DNA from: CAILHX01 sp046155285
GTDB lineage: Bacteria; Pseudomonadota; Gammaproteobacteria; Burkholderiales; Methylophilaceae
Assembly: GCA_046155285.1 (NCBI GenBank)
Contig: JBJXEA010000020.1
Coordinates: 1-64,000 of the forward strand
Reading direction: 5' to 3'
DNA length: 64,000 nucleotides
Shown here: positions 23,839 through 31,514 of the stretch, one piece after another
How positions within the stretch are numbered: the first letter of the stretch is position 1
How the letters are laid out: every line of letters starts with the position of its first letter
The notes under the pieces: generated by a model
What the model saw: the letters and a program-made list of their open reading frames with translations, nothing else
Told to the model about the DNA's origin: nothing
Databases searched by the model: none
Made by a program: the position numbers and the translations under genes

Positions 23839-25221
23839 TTAATGCTCCATATGTCCCATAGGTTTGCGAACCGACATTTCCAGGCCTTCCTGCATAGGAC
23901 TGTCTTCCGGCCTTTCCACCGGCGGCAAATCATTCACCACCTCATGCGCCACACTGCCTTTGGGGTGCGGATATGGCCCTGGGTCTTTGTAGTCGTCGCG
24001 GCCTAAGCCTTCGCGCACTTTGAGCATGGTGAACATGCCGCCCATATCAATCGCGCCGTACTGACCTTTGCCGGTCATCATGGGCAAGGTATTTTCCGGT
24101 AGCGGCATGTTCATCATTTCCGACATTTCACTCATCTCGGACATGCCGGTTTCTCCCATCGCCATGTAATCCGGCAGCAGATTGCCAATTTTTTTCACCA
24201 AGTCGCCTTGTTTCACCCCCAGCAAAGTCGGCACTTGATGCCCCATGGGGTTCATGGTGTGATGACTCTTGTGACAGTGGAACGCCCAATCGCCTAGCTC
24301 ATTCGCCACAAACTCAATCGCACGCATCTGGCCGACGGCCACGTCGGTAGTCACTTCCGGCCAACGTGCGGTGGACGGCACCCAGCCGCCGTCGGTGCCC
24401 GTCACTTGAAACTCATGCCCGTGAATATGAATCGGGTGGTTGGTCATGGTGAGGTTACCGATGCGGATACGCACCTTGTCATTTTTCCGCACCACCAGCG
24501 GATCAATCCCCGGAAAAGCGCGGCTGTTCCATGTCCACAGATTGAAGTCCAGCATGGTGTTGATTTTGGGCGTGTAGCTGCCGGGGTCTATGTCATAGGC
24601 GTTGAGTAAAAACACAAAATCGCGGTCAACTGGCATAAATTTAGGATTTTTGGGATGTGTCACCCAACTGCCCATCATGCCCATCGCCATTTGCGTCATT
24701 TCGTCGGCGTGGGGGTGATACATAAACGTGCCCGCGCGTCGCGCGTCAAACTCGTACATAAAAGTTTTGCCGGGCTGAATAGGTGGCTGCGTCACGCCAC
24801 TCACGCCATCCATGCCGTTGGGCAGACGCTGGCCGTGCCAATGCACACTGGTGATTTCCGGCAGACGATTGGTGACAAAAATGCGTAGTTTGTCGCCTTC
24901 GACAACCTCAATAGTCGGCCCCGGACTTTGCCCGTTGTAGCCCCACAGATGCGCCTTCATGCCAGGTGCGATTTCGCGCAACACCGGCTCGGCCACCAAG
25001 TGAAACTCTTTCACCCCGTTGTTCATACGGAACGGCAGACTCCAGCCGTTGAGCGTGACTACCGGGTTGTAAGGTCGTCCGCTGTTGGGATGCAGCGGAG
25101 CGTGTGTGTTGGCAGCATCACTGGAAACGATCTCCGGCAAGGCTGCCATGGCGACTTTGCTCACTGCGGACGCGGCGATTCCCGCACCGGCGAGGCTTAA
25201 AAAATTGCGTCTGTTCATCAT
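23839..25221 (-). CDS. Multicopper oxidase, CopA-like, Tat-exported
   Basis: A 460-residue multicopper oxidase. The twin-arginine leader NRRNFLSLAGAG (residues 3-14) directs export of the folded enzyme. All copper motifs are present: HWHG (127-130), HPHAD (169-173), HPIHIHGHEF (262-271) and HCHKSHHTMNPMGH (315-328), with the type 1 Cys316 and a probable axial Met326. A Met-rich tract (MSEMSEMSEMMNMP) lies between the last motif and the C-terminus and may gather Cu(I). It presumably oxidises Cu(I) to Cu(II) in the periplasm. ATG at 25221 or 25218 overlaps the upstream gene's stop. Confidence 0.88.
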   Translation of the reverse strand: MMNRRNFLSLAGAGIAASAVSKVAMAALPEIVSSDAANTHAPLHPNSGRPYNPVVTLNGWSLPFRMNNGVKEFHLVAEPVLREIAPGMKAHLWGYNGQSPGPTIEVVEGDKLRIFVTNRLPEITSVHWHGQRLPNGMDGVSGVTQPPIQPGKTFMYEFDARRAGTFMYHPHADEMTQMAMGMMGSWVTHPKNPKFMPVDRDFVFLLNAYDIDPGSYTPKINTMLDFNLWTWNSRAFPGIDPLVVRKNDKVRIRIGNLTMTNHPIHIHGHEFQVTGTDGGWVPSTARWPEVTTDVAVGQMRAIEFVANELGDWAFHCHKSHHTMNPMGHQVPTLLGVKQGDLVKKIGNLLPDYMAMGETGMSEMSEMSEMMNMPLPENTLPMMTGKGQYGAIDMGGMFTMLKVREGLGRDDYKDPGPYPHPKGSVAHEVVNDLPPVERPEDSPMQEGLEMSVRKPMGHMEH

Positions 25222-26570
25222 TGCATGTCCTTTCCACTGCCTGTGAGCATCATTTGCAGCGCGGTTTCGGCCAGCCAAAATTCGCGCAACGATTCGATAT
25301 AACTGTTCACGCTCATCACTTGGGTTCTGGCATCGACAAACAGCTCAAATGGGCTGATCAACATGCCGTTGTAGCGCAACTGGTTTTCTTGCAGGATTTT
25401 TTTACGTAATGGAACAATTTCATCGCGATAGTGCTTGGCGACGTCATAAGTCGCGCGGTAGCGGCTGTAGGCCTCGCGGATTTCCGACTGCGCGTTGCTG
25501 GCGAGTTGTGCGGTGCGATTCACCGCTTGCATGTAGATGGCCTCGGCGCGAGCCACGCGCGCGTCACCCCAATCGAACAGCGGCAGCTCGAAGCTCAAAT
25601 CCAGTCCGTATTTGTAGTTATTGCTGCGGTTGCCCTCCAGCACCCGCGATGGGCCTAGCTCCAGCACATTAATGAAGCGTGTGGTCTTGGTTAAGCCCAG
25701 TTGTTTGGCTAAGGTCTCGGTTTCCAACCGCATCGCCCGTAAATCCAAGCGCTGCTCAAAAACGGTTTGCGTATCGAACTCGCTGAAGGTGTCGGGCAAG
25801 TCCGGCAGACGTTGTTCCAGCTTGAGTTGATCCGCAGAAACGCCCAGCAAGCGCGACAGTGCTTCATTGGCGCTCACTTGCTTAGATTTGGCCTGCGCGG
25901 CATCCAGCGCTGCATCGGCATAAAAACCCTGCTCCCGCGCTTGCTCCAGCTTGCTCCAATTGCCCGCTTGCACCATGCGCCGCGCCAATTCCGCGCTGGC
26001 TTCGGCGGATTCTTTTACTTGCTCGCTGTAGCGCACCAGCTCGGTCGCCGCGACTGCGTTGAAATACGCCAGCCTGGTTTGATGCGCCAAGCGCAGCACC
26101 TCCGCCGCCACGGCTTGCTTGGTTTGCTCAACATGCTGACGCTCGATTTCCTGCATCTTAGGCATGGTGACGAGCGCAAAAATGTTGAATGTCAGTGCCT
26201 GTTCGATGGTGAATTCACCACCGCTTTTGGCGTAGCGCATATCAAACTTTGGATTGGGCAAACGCCCGGCTTGCACCAAGTCGGCCTCGGAAACTCCCAG
26301 CTCATAGAACTTGACTTGCAAGCCCCTGTTGTTGAGCAGCGCGATTTGCACCGCGCAGTCGGCATCCATGCGCGGTTCTTGTAAAAGCTCGCTGACGCGC
26401 GCCGCAACTTCGCTCTGCTCGGCCTCAGTCCTAGGCCAAACCGCTTGTTGCGGGATGTGTTGCTGTGTTATTTTTTGAACGTCGCCCAAACCCGCGTCTT
26501 TCGACAACGTGGCGCAACCGCCGAGCGCCAAGCTGGCGCTTACCAAACTCAATACAGTGAGATGTTTCAT
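25218..26570 (-). CDS. TolC-family outer-membrane lipoprotein
   Basis: A 450-residue outer-membrane efflux protein with a lipoprotein signal (lipobox LGGC, about residues 16-19) and the two long helical repeats of the TolC/CusC family. No RND pump or adaptor is encoded beside it; it is coupled to a multicopper oxidase instead. This matches CopA-associated operons in which a TolC-like protein replaces CopB. The start at 26570 follows a GGAGG site; the longer in-frame reading from 26645 runs into the intergenic repeat. Confidence 0.82.
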   Translation of the reverse strand: MKHLTVLSLVSASLALGGCATLSKDAGLGDVQKITQQHIPQQAVWPRTEAEQSEVAARVSELLQEPRMDADCAVQIALLNNRGLQVKFYELGVSEADLVQAGRLPNPKFDMRYAKSGGEFTIEQALTFNIFALVTMPKMQEIERQHVEQTKQAVAAEVLRLAHQTRLAYFNAVAATELVRYSEQVKESAEASAELARRMVQAGNWSKLEQAREQGFYADAALDAAQAKSKQVSANEALSRLLGVSADQLKLEQRLPDLPDTFSEFDTQTVFEQRLDLRAMRLETETLAKQLGLTKTTRFINVLELGPSRVLEGNRSNNYKYGLDLSFELPLFDWGDARVARAEAIYMQAVNRTAQLASNAQSEIREAYSRYRATYDVAKHYRDEIVPLRKKILQENQLRYNGMLISPFELFVDARTQVMSVNSYIESLREFWLAETALQMMLTGSGKDMQ

Positions 26571-26582
26571 ACAAACCTCCAA

Positions 26583-26703
26583 GGAGCTTCTAGTTAAGCT
26601 CCCTCCTCCTAACAGGGGGAGGGTGGGGGGGTTGAATAGGTGCAAATTTGCACCATCTCACCCCCATCCTAGCCTTCACCCTCAAAGGGGAAGGGACGAT
26701 TGG
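26583..26703. repeat. GC-rich imperfect intergenic inverted repeats
   Basis: Purine/pyrimidine-rich inverted sequences, including CTCCCTCCTCCTAACAGGGG continuing GAGGGTGGGGGGG and a later CTCACCCCCATCCTAGCC...AAGGGGAAGGGACG arm, around the palindrome GGTGCAAATTTGCACC. It separates the TolC-like gene from the small Cys-rich gene and resembles the elements at 37080-37180 and 44181-44313 only loosely. Confidence 0.6.
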
Positions 26704-26704
26704 C

Positions 26705-27061
26705 TTAAGTGAGAATGGGCGGTTTTAGGGCAGGAGGATAGAGTTGAGAAATAAACGCCAAATCAGGAAGATTCAGCGTGGGCGCGGCAGAAGCCAGAGG
26801 AGCAACGAAGGTCGAAATGATCATAAAACTCACCGCCTGAAAACCAAACGCACAGACCCCACAGGCGAAACAGCTGCCGTTGCAGTGCTTTGAAGCTGGT
26901 TGCTGGGAGTCCATATTTTGCATATCGTGACAGGGTGAGGTGGGCGCTTTTTCTAATTGTTGCAGCGCATTCGCCACTTGCATCTGCGTACCCATAGCCA
27001 GCGCCGCGCCGGTGAACAGCGGCAGCCAGAGGATTAAAAATAGGCAGATAAGACGTTTCAT
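26705..27061 (-). CDS. Small exported Cys/Met/His-containing protein, first gene of the copper operon
   Basis: A 118-residue protein with a signal peptide (about residues 1-22, ending ALA). It has a central metal-ligand cluster CHDMQNMDSQ...KHCNGSCFACGVCAFG (about residues 44-75) and one hydrophobic segment (about 74-92). The arrangement resembles small DUF2946/CopL-like proteins that head copper resistance loci, but the assignment is tentative. A periplasmic copper-binding or sensing role is inferred. It is separated from the TolC-like gene by a repeat. Confidence 0.6.
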   Translation of the reverse strand: MKRLICLFLILWLPLFTGAALAMGTQMQVANALQQLEKAPTSPCHDMQNMDSQQPASKHCNGSCFACGVCAFGFQAVSFMIISTFVAPLASAAPTLNLPDLAFISQLYPPALKPPILT

Positions 27062-27123
27062 GCTTTCTAAGATAGCATGATTACGAAAAAAGTTCGTGAG
27101 AGTTTAATCGCTAGCCGATCGCG

Positions 27124-28353
27124 TTATTCAGCAACTCGCAAGCTGCCAAACACACCATCCTCCTCATCCCTCGGCCCCGCAGCAAAATAAAGCGCATTGC
27201 TATCACCAAGGCTGGCGCCATTGCCAAACAATAATCCCCACACCTTGTCTATCTTGACGGGTTTACCTTTTGCGTTGCGCAGTACATCAATAAAACGGCG
27301 GGTTTCGGCGTTATAAGCGGCAATCGTGCCATCACCAAAGTTGGCTACCAGCAAGCTGTTGGAGAGTGCGCCAAAGTTTTGTGGCGCAAAAGCCATGCCC
27401 CAAGGTGCGTTCAATTTGCTTGCATCCTTCCACAAGGCAACTAGTTTGCCGTCCTCGGTGAATTCAGCCAGTCTGCCTGACCCTGCTTTTTCCGTATCCT
27501 CTTCCCCGGGGAAGATTTCACCCTTGCCGCATGTGCCCGCTTTAATATCTGGTTTCGGACATTTTTGCGTTTTGGCATAGGCCACGAAAATATGCGGCTC
27601 GCCACTGGGTGTATTGAAAGCCTGCACGTTAAACGGTGCGTATTCGCCCGCATCCACCTTGCCGTTTTTGTTTCGGTCAAACGGGTTGTCAAAGCTCACT
27701 TCTATCGGTTTGAAAGTCCCGTCAAACACGCGAATACCAGGCACTTTGCCAAAGTCCGCCAGATACATTCGGCTAAAGTCGTGATTGAGCGCAATACCAA
27801 AAAACTGCGCGCCTTGGGCAGAGAGATCAATCACCGTCTCTGCGTGACTAGGGAAGGATTTAGACCCGTCCGCATTGACTCGCTCCGTCCATGCAGAAAC
27901 CACTCCACCATCGCTGGCAAACAGGAATTTCGCAGGGGCGGTGACAGACTCACCGTTGTCCAAGGTTTGCGTGACGACAAAATCGGTTTTGCTGCCTGAA
28001 AACACCGTGCCAGTGGCAAACTGGTTTTCTCCACCTACGGGCAGCGTGATTTCTTTCAGCGCATCTTGAAAAAGCCTCTGCAATCCGGCTTCAGGTGAGG
28101 CTTGCACGTCACCCACATATTCAAAGCTTTTATCTTTAGCCGTCACCCAGAAATGCCCACCCGCGCCCGCCGGACGAATCGCAATGCCCCAGGCATTGAT
28201 GAATCTTGCGTCTTGCTGAAATGTCGGCGCGTAACGCGCATGGTTGGCGACCAGATTTTCTTGAAGGTAGCGGTTTTTGCTATTGGGTTCGGCAAAGGAC
28301 GAGATGGACGAAATGCTAATTAGCGTTAGCAACAACAGGGAGATTGGACGCAT
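27124..28353 (-). CDS. TIGR03118-family exported beta-propeller-like protein
   Basis: A 409-residue protein with a signal peptide (about residues 1-21). The opening NLVANHARYAPTFQQDARFI followed by NAWGIAIRPAG is characteristic of the TIGR03118 family of uncharacterised exported proteins. Repeated WGxAF/LYVADFG-like strands suggest a beta-propeller. A perfect EF-hand-type calcium loop DRNKNGKVDAGE sits in the middle. GGAG precedes the ATG at 28353. A Fur box lies 34-52 bases upstream, so iron limitation is expected to induce it. Function unknown. Confidence 0.75.
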   Translation of the reverse strand: MRPISLLLLTLISISSISSFAEPNSKNRYLQENLVANHARYAPTFQQDARFINAWGIAIRPAGAGGHFWVTAKDKSFEYVGDVQASPEAGLQRLFQDALKEITLPVGGENQFATGTVFSGSKTDFVVTQTLDNGESVTAPAKFLFASDGGVVSAWTERVNADGSKSFPSHAETVIDLSAQGAQFFGIALNHDFSRMYLADFGKVPGIRVFDGTFKPIEVSFDNPFDRNKNGKVDAGEYAPFNVQAFNTPSGEPHIFVAYAKTQKCPKPDIKAGTCGKGEIFPGEEDTEKAGSGRLAEFTEDGKLVALWKDASKLNAPWGMAFAPQNFGALSNSLLVANFGDGTIAAYNAETRRFIDVLRNAKGKPVKIDKVWGLLFGNGASLGDSNALYFAAGPRDEEDGVFGSLRVAE

Positions 28354-28386
28354 GTGAAACTCCGGTATCAATGAGGTTTTTATTTT

Positions 28387-28405
28387 AATGATAACCGTTC
28401 TCATT
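28387..28405 (-). promoter_or_regulatory. Fur box upstream of the TIGR03118-type gene
   Basis: Read on the minus strand, AATGAGAACGGTTATCATT matches 15 of 19 bases of the classical Fur box AATGATAATCATTATCATT, with both outer hexamers nearly intact. It is 34 bases upstream of the start codon. Confidence 0.7.
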
Positions 28406-28455
28406 TGCAACACTAAGTGCAGCAGGCGCCGATTTAATGCCTATGGATTGTTAAT

Positions 28456-28920
28456 TTAGCTGCCGCCCGCAAACCCATGCTGCCGCCAAGCCTCATACAC
28501 AAGCACCGCCGCGGTATTAGCAAGGTTCAAGCTGCGGCTGTTTTCCATCATCGGTAGTCGCAAGCGCCGCTCCGGCGCGAAAGTCTGTAATACTTCCGGC
28601 GGTAATCCCCGTGTTTCCGGCCCCAGCACAAAACCATCGTTCGCTTCGAATGCAATGCTGTCATAGCGCGTCGCGCCTTTGGTGGTTAACGCAAACAAGC
28701 GAATACCGCCCAACACCTGCAAACACGCCGCCCAATCCTCATGCACCTGCATAGACGCATACTCGTGATAATCCAAGCCGGCGCGTTTGAGTTTCTTGTC
28801 TTCCAGCGGAAAACCCAGCGGCTTCACCAGATGCAAAGCCACGCCAGCATTGGCGCACAGGCGGATGATGTTGCCGGTGTTGGGCGGGATTTCGGGTTGG
28901 TAGAGGATAAGGTTGAACAC
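28456..28920 (-). CDS. trmL: tRNA (cytidine/uridine-34-2'-O)-methyltransferase TrmL
   Basis: A 154-residue SPOUT-fold methyltransferase. The N-terminal LILYQPEIPPNTGNIIRLCA with the conserved Asn and Arg, the LVLGPETRGLP-type loop (FVLGPETRGLP) and the knot motif LPMMENSRSLNLANTAAVLVYEA are all present. It methylates the ribose of the wobble base in two tRNA-Leu species using SAM. Monocistronic as far as I can see. Confidence 0.93.
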   Translation of the reverse strand: MFNLILYQPEIPPNTGNIIRLCANAGVALHLVKPLGFPLEDKKLKRAGLDYHEYASMQVHEDWAACLQVLGGIRLFALTTKGATRYDSIAFEANDGFVLGPETRGLPPEVLQTFAPERRLRLPMMENSRSLNLANTAAVLVYEAWRQHGFAGGS

Positions 28921-28964
28921 TGTTAACAGTCAGATTGATGCAGTCAGCAAGGCCAAAAGCAAGC

Positions 28965-29234
28965 TTATTGCTTCATGTTGATGAGTGCTGCCGCTTTAAC
29001 TTCGCTCCAAGGAGCAACGTCGTTTGGATTGGCGAGATGGTTTGCTAGACGGTGCTCAAGTTCTTTTTGTTGTGCTAGCGTCAATACGCTTGTTGTGAGC
29101 GCTTCTTCAGCAAGGGTGGCTAAAAAATTTTGAGATTTAGCAAAAGAATCTGACCAGCGTTGTTCAGACTCAGTCTCATCTATGGAAGGTGAGCGCAAAT
29201 TTTCTTGCTTTTGGTTATTCACTGATAGTCCCAT
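28965..29234 (-). CDS. Small hypothetical protein, antitoxin-like
   Basis: An 89-residue acidic, helical protein that I cannot name with confidence. The pattern SEQRWSDSFAKSQNFLATLAEEAL resembles small proteins annotated as addiction-module components. It overlaps the stop of the upstream membrane protein gene by 20 bases in another frame, so the two are co-expressed. No toxin-like partner is evident. Confidence 0.5.
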   Translation of the reverse strand: MGLSVNNQKQENLRSPSIDETESEQRWSDSFAKSQNFLATLAEEALTTSVLTLAQQKELEHRLANHLANPNDVAPWSEVKAAALINMKQ

Positions 29235-29619
29235 CCTTAATTAGCATTTTGCGGGCGGAGCCAACTAAGAAGTAGATGAAAATACCATGTAGGAACCCAA
29301 TTAAACCTAGCGATATCAGTGTGGCTTTATTGCTGAATGTAGTATTCGTAGCTATCGCGTAAGCAAGGATTAGCAACTGCTGCACCAGTATATTGGCAAA
29401 AATTAAGCCAAAGACAACCTTCAATTTTTCTTGTTTTGTGAAGTATCGTTTGTTCTGCTTACCAAACGAGATGCAGACGTAATAAATTGAAGCTACCAAG
29501 ATACCAATATCTGCTCCAGCATTTGATTTGACATTGAAATACGTTAAAACAATACTTGCTAAAATATGAAGCCCGAAATTTGCCAAAAAGAAACGAAACA
29601 ATAGATTTTTAATCGACAT
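29215..29619 (-). CDS. ABZJ_00895-family four-helix membrane protein
   Basis: A 134-residue inner-membrane protein with four hydrophobic segments. VKSNAGADIGILVASIYYV followed by a basic NKRYFTKQEK loop matches the small ABZJ_00895 family of uncharacterised membrane proteins. AT-rich relative to the flanking trmL and comF. Function unknown. It overlaps the 28965-29234 gene by 20 bases. Confidence 0.6.
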   Translation of the reverse strand: MSIKNLLFRFFLANFGLHILASIVLTYFNVKSNAGADIGILVASIYYVCISFGKQNKRYFTKQEKLKVVFGLIFANILVQQLLILAYAIATNTTFSNKATLISLGLIGFLHGIFIYFLVGSARKMLIKDGTISE

Positions 29620-29642
29620 TTAACTTTATCTTCCTTAGTGAA

Positions 29643-30353
29643 TTAAATATTGTCATGCGGCAATGTCCGTGCCACCACGTAGCATTCTACCCTTGTCGCC
29701 CCCGCTTTTTTCAGCGTTTTCGCCAGCTCATGGAGGCTGGCACCGCTGGTCATAATGTCGTCTACAATCAGCAAGGTTTTGCCGCTTAAATCCTGAGTGG
29801 CGGCGAACACACCTTTGACGTTTTTCGCGCGTTGCTTGAGTGGTAGGCTGGCTTGCGGTTCGCCGTGGCGGGTGCGGATGACGCACTCCAGTGCAAGGGT
29901 GTAGCCATTCCGCTGCGCTAGTTTGCGGGCGATTTCTACGGATTGGTTGAAGCCGCGCTCTTGTAGGCGTTGCGGGTGCAGTGGCATGGGGATCAGCAGG
30001 TCGGGCGGTGGGTGATGGCGCATCAGGGTTGCAATCTCGGTTGCCACGATGTCGGCCACATTGAGCAGACCGCGATATTTGAGCGCTTTCAGCAGCGCAT
30101 CCACGGGGAAGTCGTAGCTAAAGGCGGCATACGTGGCATCAAAGGCGGGCGGGTGCTTTAAGCACAGGCCACACACCTCGCCCTGTGGTGCAGGCAAAGC
30201 GCACACCGGGCAGGCTGGTATGGTGTGCCGAGGCAGGTCGCCATGACAATCTTTGCACAAAGCGGACTTTCCTGATGATGCAGCACAAAGCAGGCATTGC
30301 TGCGGCAGCAATAATTGCGCTAATTTTGAGCAGTTGTCAAAAAATTGCTTCAT
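29643..30353 (-). CDS. comF: ComF family phosphoribosyltransferase-like protein
   Basis: A 236-residue protein. The N-terminal zinc-finger-like module has Cys pairs QCLLC, LCKDC, CPVC and CGLC (about residues 19-83). The C-terminal domain has the PRPP-binding loop LLIVDDIMTSGAS (about residues 194-206). ComF proteins are linked to DNA uptake during transformation; some members may be plain phosphoribosyltransferases (GntX). It is divergent from bioB with a MITE-like repeat between them. Confidence 0.88.
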   Translation of the reverse strand: MKQFFDNCSKLAQLLLPQQCLLCAASSGKSALCKDCHGDLPRHTIPACPVCALPAPQGEVCGLCLKHPPAFDATYAAFSYDFPVDALLKALKYRGLLNVADIVATEIATLMRHHPPPDLLIPMPLHPQRLQERGFNQSVEIARKLAQRNGYTLALECVIRTRHGEPQASLPLKQRAKNVKGVFAATQDLSGKTLLIVDDIMTSGASLHELAKTLKKAGATRVECYVVARTLPHDNI

Positions 30354-30407
30354 GGTTGGTTGACAGATTACAATTGGGGCTAATTTAATGCCCTAAGTTA
30401 CTCGTTC

Positions 30408-30512
30408 GTCATTCCCGCGTAGGCGGGAATCTAGCCAAGTTGGCGACGACGCTAAGGGTTGCCAATGAACTCCGTTGGGGTTTGACTGGATTCCCGCCTA
30501 CGCGGGAATGAC
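30408..30512. repeat. 105-bp inverted-repeat element (MITE-like), copy 2
   Basis: Same element as at 20535-20637 in the opposite orientation. Terminal repeats GTCATTCCCGCGTAGGCGGG and complement are identical, and the internal GAACTCCGTTGGGGTTTGACTGG matches the complement of copy 1 with small changes. It lies between comF and bioB, 33 bases before bioB. Confidence 0.88.
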
Positions 30513-30545
30513 AGCTTTTATATTGCCTTAGGATAATCGAAAATC

Positions 30546-31514
30546 ATGAATCAAATCGCAGAACTGCCTGTTGAAACCTCAAAAAAATGGCGCGTGGCCG
30601 ACATCGCCGCGCTGCTGGAAATGCCTTTTGCCGACTTAATCCATCAAGCGCAAACCGTGCATAGACAAAACTTCGACCCCAACGCGGTGCAAGTCAGCAC
30701 CTTGCTTTCCATCAAGACCGGTGGCTGCGCTGAAGATTGTGGCTATTGCCCACAGGCGGCGCGGTATCACACCGGCGTGGAGAATCAAGATTTGATGGCG
30801 CTGGAAGATGTGGTGACCGCGGCGCGTACCGCCAAGGATAAGGGTGCTAGCCGTTTCTGCATGGGCGCTGCTTGGCGCGGCCCTAAGCAGCGCGATTTAG
30901 AACCGGTGCTGAAAATGATCGCCGAGGTGAAGGCGATGGGGCTGGAAACCTGCGCGACTTTGGGCATGCTCAAGGAAGGCCAAGCCGAGCAACTCAAGGA
31001 ATCTGGCTTGGATTATTACAATCACAATCTGGATACCGCGCCTGAATTTTACGGCGAGGTCATCAGCACCCGCACCTATCAAGACCGTCTGGATACGCTG
31101 GAACAAGTGCGCGATGCGGGCATGAACGTTTGCTGCGGCGGCATAGTCGGCATGGGTGAATCGCGCGTGCAACGTGCTGGTTTGCTGGCGCAACTGGCGA
31201 ATATGGACACGCCGCCGGAATCGGTGCCTATCAATATGTTGACACAGGTAGAAGGCACGCCCTTGTGCGGCACTGAGCCGTTGGATGCGTTTGAGTTCAT
31301 CCGCACTGTGGCAGCAGCGCGTATCACCATGCCCAAGTCGCACGTGCGACTTTCGGCGGGTCGCAGCGAGATGCCGGAAACCATGCAGGCGCTGTGTTTC
31401 ATCGCCGGCGCTAACTCAATTTTCTACGGCGAAAAATTGCTGACCACGGGCAACCCGGACACCGAAAGTGACCAGCGTTTGTTTGAAAAGCTGGGCATCC
31501 ATCCGGAAGGCTGA
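30546..31514 (+). CDS. bioB: Biotin synthase
   Basis: A 322-residue radical SAM enzyme that inserts sulfur into dethiobiotin. The CxxxCxxC cluster motif is in TGGCAEDCGYCPQ (about residues 58-70), with the second-cluster Cys and conserved Arg in CATLGML, NVCCGGIVGMGE and VRLSAGR. It heads a compact bioBFHCD operon; its TGA stop shares one base with the bioF ATG. Start at 30546 with AGGA upstream. Confidence 0.96.
   Translation: MNQIAELPVETSKKWRVADIAALLEMPFADLIHQAQTVHRQNFDPNAVQVSTLLSIKTGGCAEDCGYCPQAARYHTGVENQDLMALEDVVTAARTAKDKGASRFCMGAAWRGPKQRDLEPVLKMIAEVKAMGLETCATLGMLKEGQAEQLKESGLDYYNHNLDTAPEFYGEVISTRTYQDRLDTLEQVRDAGMNVCCGGIVGMGESRVQRAGLLAQLANMDTPPESVPINMLTQVEGTPLCGTEPLDAFEFIRTVAAARITMPKSHVRLSAGRSEMPETMQALCFIAGANSIFYGEKLLTTGNPDTESDQRLFEKLGIHPEG

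Noticed and set aside
25767..26384. 205-codon open frame opposite the TolC-like gene
   Set aside because: Antisense to a clear TolC-family protein; composition rich in His, Arg and Gln as expected of a shadow frame.
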